A DNA stretch of 64,000 nucleotides from Biscogniauxia marginata. Taxonomy: Eukaryota > Ascomycota > Sordariomycetes > Xylariales > Xylariaceae. The stretch covers positions 1-64,000 of the forward strand of contig MU404131.1 of NCBI GenBank assembly GCA_022695795.1, given 5' to 3'. The first letter of the stretch is position 1. Each line of letters begins with the position of its first letter. The notes beneath the pieces are model-generated. The model saw nothing but the letters and a program-made list of their open reading frames with translations, was not told where the DNA came from and did not search any database. A program made the translations under genes and the position numbers. Of the stretch, positions 35,951-47,084 are shown piece by piece.

Positions 35951-36582
35951 TTTCTTTTAATGGAGAAGAAGAAATGGAAAAGAAAATTTCAAAAGTTCTA
36001 GACGGACGTGTGGGCACAGATGTCAGGTCATCTGAGTGTCGAGATCGGAATCGAACGATTCAATTTGTAATTCTCCGGGCGAGAACGGGCGCGATGCACG
36101 AATGTTTTCTACCGCCGGTGATGGGCGACGACCGGCGATACGTACCCCGGTAATGCCGACGATAACTGTGCCTACCAGCCGTCCTGCCAGGTACCTAAGG
36201 TACCTAACTCAGTACTGCGCAGCTACGATAACGATAAGCCCTAACATGGAACGTGAAAGCCTGCTTAGGTACGTATTGCGTGTAACCTATTAATAGGTAC
36301 CTAGATAGTGGACTTTATGTAGTACCTAGGCAACCTTCAGTTACCGGTAGGTATTACCACTGTGTTCTCCACTTTAGCACCCGACCCTTGGGCGTTCTTG
36401 ACATCACCGTCAAAAAATAGTCGCAGGTGGAGGGGCTCTTGCGACAATGGAAACGAAACCACGGGCCAAATCTACCAGCCACATGCATCCTACACACACA
36501 TCCTAGCTAAAACTGGGTATTGGTTGGTAGGCATGAATTCTTCATAAAGGTAGGCCCGACAAGAATCGTCTGTTATCTTTCA
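35951..36582. promoter_or_regulatory. Bidirectional intergenic region ERV1/HEM4
   Basis: 632 bases separate the two divergent start codons, so the promoters must share it. TAGGTACCTA-type motifs are dense at 36188-36208, 36266-36275, 36293-36304 and 36330-36358. No other gene seen. Confidence 0.55.
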
Positions 36583-37597
36583 ATGGCTTCGTATCTGGCT
36601 CCATCTTCGGATGCTCCCGGAGTTCCCGTCTTGCTCCTCAAGACGAAATCGGTCCCGACTGATGCCTACCAAGAGCTTTTCGCGACCCGGCGGGATGGCC
36701 TCGTTTTCGATCCCACCTTCGTGCCCGTGCTGCAACATCAGTTTGAGGACGATGGGATGACCCAATTCAGGGCACTGCTCCAAGGCAGGAATATAGGCAA
36801 TGGCCCGGGCAGCGCATATGGAGGTCTCATTTTCACTTCGCAAAGAGCTGTAGAGGCGTTCGCGAAGTTGGTAGAAGAAGGCAAAGGTTCGACCTATGCG
36901 CCAATTACTGCAGTAGTCTGTGTCTATTAATCCGGCATCGATGCTAATCGGCGAGAGAATATTAACAACAGGCGACGGACATTGGCCTCACCTCCAAGAC
37001 ATACCCATCTACAGCGTTGGTCCAGCGACCACACGAGCATTGAAGGCGGTACCGCAGACGCCCCCGCTCCAAATATTTGGCGAGCATACGGGCAACGGCG
37101 ATGCGCTCGCGCAGTATATTCTAGACCATTATGGCGATTGGTACCAGGACCGGCAGACCAAGCCGCCGCTACTATTCCTCGTGGGCGAGCAGAGGCGAGA
37201 CATCATACCCAAGACATTGATGGACGCGAACCTGCCGGCCGACAGACGAATAGAGGTGACAGAGCTTGTGGTCTACGGGACGGGAGTGATGGAGTCGTTT
37301 GCCCGGGACTTTAAGAAGGTCCTGCAGAGCACGGCAGACAGACAGACGAGATGGGTGGTCGTATTCTCGCCGACGGGCTGTGACAGCATGCTCAGGGGCC
37401 TGGACATGCTGGACGAACAGACGGGGAAGGTCAAGAGCCCACGGGAGAAGAGGACAACTTACATCGCAACCATCGGGCCGACGACTAGGAATTATCTAAA
37501 GAGGACGTTCGACTATGAGCCAGACGTGTGCGCCGCGAAACCAAGCCCCGAAGGCGTCTGGGAGGGCATCGCGAATTTCAGTAGAGCGTCGATATAG
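36583..37597 (+). CDS. HEM4: Uroporphyrinogen-III synthase
   Basis: Two exons encode about 309 aa (36583-36886 joined to 36972-37597). The enzyme closes and inverts ring D of hydroxymethylbilane to give uroporphyrinogen III, in the cytosol, in heme and siroheme synthesis. Evidence is the HemD-type layout of two similar half-domains: VPVLLLKTKSVPTDAYQELF with GGLIFTSQRAVEAFAKLVEE in the first, and IPIYSVGPATTRAL, PLLFLVGEQRRDIIPKTL, VTELVVYGTG, VVVFSPTGCDSMLRGLD and YIATIGPTTRNYL in the second. The intron donor is uncertain: GTTCGA at 36887 (85-nt intron) or GTGTCT at 36920 (52-nt intron, 320 aa). Both keep the frame and both are weak sites; the acceptor at 36971 is clear. The start ATG is preceded by CTTTCA and is the first in frame. 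Confidence 0.9.
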
Positions 37598-38629
37598 TTA
37601 GTTCGTTGGTACCCCAACCAAGCTACCTACACCTATGTAAAACTTCCTTTTGGAGAAAAGATAAGCCAGGTTTCACGGCTGATCAAACTGGGTAGAAATG
37701 GTCACATGGTTGGATTTCTGTGCCATCTAGTTGCCATCTAGTCATGCAAGGTACGCGGCGCCAAGCACACAAGATGGATGGGACATAGGTATGTCGAGGT
37801 ACTTAGTTCATGTTATTAGGTACCTGTTATAGTTGTTTAGCCTAGGTACGATTGAAATGAATGGAAATGTGTTCAAGTGTAATGAGAACAGTCAACATGG
37901 AAGTATGTAACATGAAGTATATGTGCTGAATACCTATGTACCTAGGTATGTACCTATGTAGCAAGTAATTGCAGCAGGGAGGTCTTTAGTGAAGTAGAGG
38001 TAACAGTACCTAAGGTACCTACATATGCTAGGGAAAGAATGCATAAATAAATCAATAGTGAATGTTACACAGGCATAACCTTAGTATACAGATTGCATAC
38101 ATAATAAGTACTTAGGTAATTGCAATTAATCGAAACTTACTTAACTTTTTAGGTGAACTTCATTCAACCTTCTCCCATCTAATTTATACGTACCTACCTA
38201 CCTACCTAAGGAACTTACACCTACCTACTTATCTATCCATACCACGATATTGACCCCGACCCTTGAAGTCTTGGAGATGTTCACTTCGGCCAAAGTTATG
38301 CTTATCTGCATATGATATGATTTATCCTTAATCCGGCTGACAGATGAAACGATAAGTCCCCCCAGTCGCCCCACCACAGCATCACCGCCCGTAAGGAAAA
38401 GCTACGTCACATTCGACGGCAACCTTGCTCTCCTTCAGAGTTAGCGACACCTACTTCTCCAAATCACAGAGGAATGGAGAAGGAGAGGGAGAAGCAGAGC
38501 TCGAACAATTACCTCCCCAGTGCGTCCGATTCACCATCTCGTCAGAGGTAGATCGACAGCCAATTACGTCTCACACGACGACACCACACCGAGACCGTAC
38601 CACCCGCCAGCCAGCAAGATAGCAAAACC
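37598..38629. other. Intergenic HEM4-OXR1, rich in TAGGTA/TACCTA
   Basis: No gene seen. It carries one of the densest clusters of TAGGTACCT-like motifs (37815-37826, 37841-37850, 37931-37962, 38002-38022, 38188-38211). The last 230 bases are likely the OXR1 promoter and leader. Confidence 0.55.
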
Positions 38630-40293
38630 ATGAATCGCCACGACACGGGCAACCTGATAGACCTCGACGACTCGCCTCCTGCGTCCGGCACCTCGACACC
38701 GCTCTCCCCTTCGCGGACAACGGCAACGGCGACGGCGACGACGCCGAAGCAATCGAACACGCACCCACACCTGCCACACTCGTCCTACTCCTACCCCTTC
38801 AGCCAATCCCCAGCCCGGTCCCCTCCCACCCAGTCACATTCGGAAGCGCAAGCGCAAGCCCAGTCCCCCAGCTACGGCATAAGCTCCGCCGTCCTCGGCC
38901 TCTGGCGCCGCATCTCCACCATCGACACGGGGCTCCCCTCGACCGCGCCCTCCCCGCCGCCGGGAACCTCCCAGCTCTACCACGCGAACGCCGCGTCCTC
39001 GATCGCCGGCGATACGTCCGACCTGGTCGGCACCGAGGGCGGAGGAGGATCAGGAGCAGGGCCACCAGGGCGCCGTGGTATCAGTAACGGCGACGGCATA
39101 AACGGGCCGTTCGTCCCACCCGCGGCGCCGCGGCGCACGGCGTCCCCGCGCGGGCTCCCCTCACTTGAGCCGCTGACGCTGCACGGGTACCGAGCGGACA
39201 CGGAGCCGGAGGAGCGGCTGCTGCCGCGCGGCATCGCCGAGGAGATCCGGACCTTCCTGCCTGAGCGCCTCAAGATCATGGAGGACTGGCGCCTCGTCTA
39301 CAGCCTCTACCAGAACGGCAGCTCCCTCGCTACCCTGTACAAGCTGTGCGAGGAGTACCGCGGCCGTAGGGTCGGCTTCGTGCTCGTCGTCAGGGACGGC
39401 AAGGACGGCGTAAGTTTATTTTATTTATTTGTCCGTTCGTTTGTTTATTCCTTTCAGTTCGTCAATATTTCTACGTATAAATATAAACCAAATACACAGC
39501 TGGTTTTCTGCCACCTTCTGCTTCCTCCTTTAGTGAGTTTCTTGGTGGGATATTGCTAGCTAGGGTCTTGGGGACCCTTCTTTCTTTATTTCCACCTGAG
39601 GCTGGGGAGGGAAGCTCGGAGCTGGCATGACTCGGTTTGACCACCTCCCTGCCTTAGTCTAATCCACCTCCTAAAAATACCCATACACACACTAGTTAAA
39701 AGTGTAACGCAGAGCTAACTAAACGGTACCCCTGACGACAGACCTTCGGCGCATACCTGACGGAAGCGCCACACCCGGCACCATCCTATTTTGGCACCGG
39801 CGAGTGCTTCCTCTGGCGCGCGAGCCTTCACGCGCCGCTTCCGCCTCCGCCCTCCGCAGACACCACAGAACTCAACTACCGCACGACAACCATCGTCTCG
39901 CCAACCGCGGACAAATTCCCCAGCAGCAGTAGCGGCGGTGGCGGCAACAACACGAGCGCCGCGAGCGCGGACCTACTAGCCCCGGGTACTACGGACCCGA
40001 CGACCAACAAGCTCTCCTCCGCCTCTACTAACCCCCCGGCCGCTACGCAGACGCAGAGCGTGCGGTTCCAGAACTTTGCGTACAGTGGGGCCAATGACTA
40101 CTGCATCTTCTGCGAGACCAAGTTCCTGTCGGTGGGCGGCGGGGGCAGGGGCAGGTTCGGGCTCTGGCTCGACGACGAGCTCGGGCGCGGGCACAGCGCC
40201 AAGTGCGACACCTTCCTCAACCAACCGCTCAGCGACGAGGGGGAGAAGTTCGATGTCCTCGGCGTGGAGCTTTGGGTCGTGGGGGCGAGTTGA
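38630..40293 (+). CDS. OXR1: TLDc-domain protein Oxr1
   Basis: Two exons, 38630-39409 and 39742-40293, encode 443 aa; the 332-nt intron is the longest in the window. Oxr1 proteins protect against oxidative damage, and yeast Oxr1 promotes V-ATPase disassembly. The first 190 residues are disordered, Ser/Pro/Thr-rich, with one ordered patch (AVLGLWRRISTIDTG). The TLDc domain starts near residue 190: LPRGIAEEIRTFLPERLKIM, DWRLVYSLYQNGSSLATLYK, GRRVGFVLVVRDGKDG, then after the intron TFGAYLTEAPHP, YFGTGECFLWRASL, NFAYSGANDYCIFCETKFLS and a final FGLWLDDELGRGHSAKCDTF, ending with VLGVELWVVG. An approximately 60-residue Ser/Gly/Ala/Thr insertion sits inside the domain between ELNYRTTTIV and VRFQNFAYSG; other fungal Oxr1 proteins also vary there. 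The plus-strand neighbour HEM4 is 1 kb upstream. Confidence 0.93.
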
Positions 40294-41345
40294 GGAGAGA
40301 TAACATCGATAATTCTATATAGGTAGTGTGCGCGTGCGTGTGCGTGTGTGTGGAATACAATGGGAATGAAAACGAATCAAAATCAGGTTCGAGATGAAGG
40401 AATGAGTTGAAATGACAAGCCAGCCAGCTAGCCAGCTAGACCGTACGGAACAGTAAATTCAAACAAGCAGGTTAAAGGTTATGCAACCTCGAATTCGGCC
40501 TCGAGGGTCGGGCTCGGGACTCGAGTTCTGGGATAGGATAGGGTAGAAGGATAGTCAGGTACGGGATACCTGTGGGACTCGGTGAATGGCCAAGGGGACT
40601 TTACTTCAATCATGGCTTAAGAGCCATCGGGTCTCATCGTGAAAGGAGCGCCGGGGGGTAGGTGGTGGGTGATAATATGTAAATAGGGGGCTATATAAAG
40701 CTTTATTTAACTTACACCTTGCTTCATCATTAATCTTACTGTAGAACTCGAGGGAAAGGAAGACCAATTAAGGTTTATCTTTATCGTCTTCCTTATTTTG
40801 TTCATATCCGTATATATGTGAAATATAGGTATATTTCAAATAAAATAATATGAAAACTAAAAATTGAACTACTTAGCATTTTAAAACTTGATAAAAAGGG
40901 GGAAGGGGAGCGGCGGGCTACTTAATAACAACAAATAAAACAGGTACTCTGGGAGAAGAAAAGAAAAGAAAAGAAAAGAAAAAAAAACCAGGAGATGAGG
41001 GATCAGAAATAAGGAATAAGACATAGGGGCAAACAATCTACAAAAGGGCAAATTTATCCGTCCATTTCCAAACCCGCAATCTTCATACTGAAATCATGTA
41101 AAGAGGTGGACAACCACATCACAGGGAACTCATGTTATTCTTGTATACATCGGCCATATGATTGAATTTGCTAGAAGAGAAGAAGAAAAACAGCTGGTCA
41201 ATAAACAAAGGGGGAAGTCACTCCCCTCTACTCTCTACACGAAATGAGCACAGTCTCGCTTTCTCTCACACACATACATCTCACCCAATATGACCAAGCC
41301 CATCCAGAGTTCCGTCAATCCGTCCCTTATACACCCTTATGCCCA
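40294..41345. other. Convergent intergenic OXR1-MAP kinase
   Basis: No gene seen. A GT/GC-rich alternating tract (40326-40350) follows OXR1. An (AAAAG)n tract is at 40956-40987. 40790-40890 is AT-rich. Confidence 0.55.
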
Positions 41346-41636
41346 CTATGCCAGCGGACGGAATGACCCATCCTCATTCTGCTGCTCGCCGAACTTCTTC
41401 TGATATTCAACAAACAAGTCGCTTAGGGACTTGTCGCCGTCATTGTCATGGTCCGCCTTCGCCGCTACTGCCGCTAGCTGCTGGCCTTTCTCTTCCTTGC
41501 TCACATCTGTCGCCTTGTCACCACCACCAGGGCCACGACCAAACAAGAATCGACCGCTGCGTCGCTGCCCAAACCCAAGATCCTTTATGAAATGTCCAAA
41601 ACTGCTGACCAACCCTTGCAACCAAGATTTTCGATC
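41346..41636 (-). other. In-frame coding-like extension downstream of the MAP kinase stop
   Basis: Reading on from the MAP kinase TAG (41639-41637), the same frame stays open for 96 sense codons to the TAG at 41348-41346. The text is coding-like: DRKSWLQGLVSSFGHFIKDL, a Gly/Arg-rich part, then charged sequence with DHDNDGDKSLSDLF (loosely like an EF-hand loop) and EYQKKFGEQQNEDGSFRPLA. It contains no ATG, so it cannot be an independent gene by itself. It could be a 3' exon of a longer kinase isoform, or only a 3' UTR that happens to be open. Confidence 0.4.
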
Positions 41637-42926
<1,290 letters not shown>

Positions 42927-45900
42927 GATTGAATATCGGATGCCAAGAGGCCTCGCCGGAAGAGTCTAGTAGTGAAATAGTATTCGAGACTAGAAAGTCA
43001 CCAGCCTCAGTTTAATTAGTGGACACCCCGGTGGGATGGCCGCCTTCGTCTAGGCTACGAGAGAGCGTGAAGTGGGTGGCTATGCCTTGAGAGATGAACC
43101 TCGTCTCTGCACGTCGAGTCCTGTCTGGATCGCCAGAGCGCGAGGGCGGCTAGGGGCCGGGAGGAGGGGCTGGAGAGATCAGACGGGAAAGCTCGGGGGA
43201 GATGTCGGTTGTAGGGACCTCGTCTCGAATACAGGTGAGGGCGTTGGGCCGATGGGATTTCCTCGTCCGATGCGAAAAAAGGATGCTGAGAGTGCTGTTC
43301 AAATAGGCGAGCAGGAGCTTGCCCTTGTGTGCGTGCGTTCGTCGAAAGGGCCGAAGCGAGCTTGGAGAGGCAGAAGGAGAGGGAGAGTGAAGGTGGTGAC
43401 TGAGAGGAATTGAAAGATTAGCCGAAGTTGAGGTCCGAAAAGGACAAAGAAAAAGGGACGCGATGTGACTTGGTGGGCAAGGCGATCACACACAACACCA
43501 GGTGGTATAACTCTTGAGAGGTAACCTGGAGAGATTCTTTTCTTTGCTTTCTTTCTCTCCTTCTCTCTTTCTCTCTCTGCTCCCGGCGGCGTCTGTGCAA
43601 TTGTCACACGAACCAGGTCAAACCAGAGTGGATGCGCTCCTGCGAGAGAATACGGGAGATATTAGGGGAGATATTACCCGACAAAACCTTCGAGAAGGTC
43701 AGGCAGTTCGAACGAGGTTGCGTAGGGTCAAAGAGCTGGCGACTTGAGACTTGGGTGAGGTGGGATACACGAGGCCCCTTGTTACAGAAGTTCGGATGCT
43801 TCGTCTGGTCTCTTTCTCTCTGCTCTCTCTCCGTCTCTCGCTTCAATCTTTTAGTGCCGAGGCGATGTTGCGCAGACCAAACTTCTTTCTTTGCCTTTTA
43901 TTTTTATTTTTTTCCCCTTCGTCTTGTCGCGAGTTCTTGTTCGTCGCAAGAATGGAAGGGGGTAGGAGAAAAGCAAGGTAGAGTGTATATGTGTATATGT
44001 ATATGTATGGGGGTGTGTGGTGTGTGGTGTGGTGAGGGGTAAAATACCTAACCTAGGGAACTTCCTCGCTCACTCAACTCACCTCTTTTTGGTGGTTGGG
44101 TACAAAGCGGGCGGGTGTGGTAAGGGGACCCCGTTGAGAGGACCTCAGTTGCCCCGCCTTAAGATCGGTGATCAGATACGTGTGAACCTAGATCCCTGTG
44201 TGGCATGTACTGTCTAAGTACCTGAGTCACCGTGTTTCGATTGTAGAGAAATTGAAAGTGGTGGTGGGGAAGGAAGTTGGTACCAGTAGATGAAACATAC
44301 CTAGGTAGGTAAAAAGGAGAAAAAGAAAGGGCAGACACCTTTCTGTCTCTCTGTCTCTCTTCTCTTCCCTGTCGTGGTAGCAGTCGAGAGAAGTTGGGTC
44401 GGCTTGGTGGAATATGGAATTGGGATTGGGGTATGCAAAAGAAAGCTTTGATATGGATGTTTGTTGCTAGGTACCTCCTACATACATACATAAAATATCT
44501 GTTAGTAGGTACATATACAAAGGCTACCTATATAGGTAGTGTCTAGGTACGTACCTACTTAGCTAAGCGGGCTACATGTATTCACAGCTCAGCTTTAGCT
44601 TAACTTAGTTTGGTTCGCTCCTCTTTTTATTTGCGAGGCGTGTGATGGCCTTTGCAGTGACGGTGGATCTACTCACTTGTGTTATACTGTAGCTGCGGAC
44701 TCGGCTTCGGGTACGATGGAAAAACAAAATACTAAATATGTGTCTTCCCTAACACTTCACTCCGTCTTTCACTACATCTGATTTATTATTAGCTGCTGCA
44801 TGTCGAGATAAACGCCGTAGGTACGCTAGGGACCTCTATATTGCAGCATTGGAAGGCAGACGAGGTAGGCTCGGGTACTTCCCCACGTGGGACCTAAAAT
44901 CAGATGAGGAGGGAGACTCGAGCGACGGAAAGATTGGCCCAAGCTACCACGGAGGTACCTACAGCTTAACCTACATGTACCTAGGAGAATTAGGTACATA
45001 GGTAATGAGAGGGGGAGGGGTTGAAGACAACCTAAGAACTCACCAATCCCCTGTCTCGTTTCCAGTCTGGCGGGGTTCCTCTACCCGAGCGAGTGACTTG
45101 TGCCTCTGGTGCGGATTGCTATAGCAAATATGTACCAAGTATCTCCCCGCCAGGTAAGGGGGCTGCTTGGATTTAGATGCACAGGCAGTTCCCGGTTTCT
45201 CGTCCCGCACCACTGAGACAACTTAAAAACCAGCTGGCGCCGCAATGTGCCGACCTTCCAGGCAAGTATCAAATGTACTTTACCTAAGGTAGCCTTATCC
45301 TTAGGTACATATATCAAACCAAGGTAGGCAAGGTTCTTTGCAGCATTTTATTGGAGGCATCCGGTCTTACATGTCACACGGCGCAAGTCACCTTTTATTT
45401 ATTTATACATCTCAATATCACCGTACCTAGCAGCTTGGGATGCACACTTACATACCTATAGCAAAGGAAATAAAAAAGCATACGTCCGCAGCCGACCAAT
45501 CACATGTCGGCTTAGGCGCCTGTCCGTCCAGTGGGCGCGTGTGTTTCAGTCGTCGTTCGTCTCTGTTTCACCCTGACTGGCTGGCCTCCGTGTGACGGGA
45601 TCGACTTTCCCCCCCAAAAATTAGTCCCACGCATTTTTTTACCTCCAGTGTCACCTCGAGCTGTCAGCCTGGGGGCTTGTAAGTAAGGCACTTCCATTGG
45701 ATTACTTGAAGATTATGTAGCTACAAAGATACATACATATCTACATACATGTAGGTATGTACCCACCTAGGTATATGTACGAAGTACCGATACCGATATA
45801 ACTATTTCCCTTCGCATATCCTACCTACCGCACCTCTTACCTACATCACGTAACCTCTTAGGTCACCTTAGGTATGTACATCTTTTCGAACATAAGGCTA

Positions 45901-47084
45901 CCTAACAATATAGGCAACCCCAAGAAGGTGTTTCCTTTTGCCCCGAAAGAAACGGCCTGAGGCAACAGAGTACTACTAGTAAAGTTCATGCCGGGATGAT
46001 GCCGGGTTCTCCCTCCCGAGGCGCCTACATACAGCAAAGACAGCAGAGATTAGCTACATACATACCTAACATACTTTTACATCTAGCCCGTGGCGGCGTC
46101 CAATACCCAGATTGTCGGGTTTCCTCCCCTTCGTTGTTACATCATTGGTATATATACATACCTACATACATACATTACATTACATTACATCCAATATACC
46201 TAATCCTGCATTGTTCATATTGTAGATAGGGTCGGAAGGATCTCTCACTGCGAACTAACAAAACGATCATTCAAAGGTATACGGGTGTGTGTTTGAGAAC
46301 CCAAGTGTCCGGCGATAAATCATAGGTCAATTTTTAAAACCGATGGCTCAAGGTGATACATACAGAGCGAGGATGATTTCCAAAGAGGAAAAACCTGATG
46401 ATTCCTAGGCTAGTCCTGTGGCAGCCTCGTGGCGCTGCCGACATAGATCGTGATGCTAACCCAACTCGAACCTCCTTTGAAAAAACCACTGTATATTTAT
46501 TTAACTAATAAAATCTACAAATGTAATCCTAGGTATCCTTTTATTAATGTCAATATTAAATCAAGCTAATTTCAAGGTAAAAAAGGGGGGCAAGATGGGT
46601 TTTTAATATTATATTAAATTATTAACGTGTTTATATATATATATATATAAAAGAAATATCTTATTAATTTAACTTATATACAAGTCCTTGTTAAAGCATG
46701 TTTATATTGCACGTATTTATAATTTAAATATTTATTTAAAATAATTAAACTTATAATTTAAGCACTTAATATATATATACCTACTTACTTAGAATAGTTA
46801 ATAGAATCGACAATTAACTACCTAGACGTGTTTGTGCCATCGGCTTGACAGCATGACTTAAATAGGGGTAGGAAGAATTGAGCAAAGAAAGATAAGTTTC
46901 TACTAAATGAAGCGTACAAGTATTTTAGGCGTATCATCATCATCACCAATGATATTTTTATTACTCGCTTTATTTCTTTGGTTCGTTTCAATTCTTTCTT
47001 GTTAGAACACTCGTCTGCCCGTCTATACAAGTGGTTTCTAGCCACGCCTCCCCCCACGATGACGGAACTACCATCACCGCTCTG
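42927..47084. other. 4.2-kb gene-free region between MAP kinase and SEC24
   Basis: The first 1.2 kb upstream of the MAP kinase ATG (42927-44100) is rich in GA on one strand and CT on the other and is probably a long promoter and leader. From 44450 to 45900 there are many TAGGTA/TACCTA motifs. 46480-46830 is AT-rich. Plus- and minus-strand ORFs of 60-136 codons show no domain and I do not call them genes. Confidence 0.5.
46480..46830. other. AT-rich block with (TA)n, possible RIP relic
   Basis: Nearly continuous A/T text with a TA-run at 46633-46648 and no ORF. Similar in look to the larger block at 10.3-11.0 kb, though it holds a few G-runs (46580-46590). Confidence 0.5.

Noticed and set aside
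36040..36110. Possible minus-strand tRNA (GTTCGATTCC-like B box)
   Set aside because: No A box, no acceptor stem pairing and no cloverleaf could be drawn.
41346..41621. Independent small gene downstream of the MAP kinase
   Set aside because: It has no ATG and is in phase with the kinase; it is treated as a possible extension instead.
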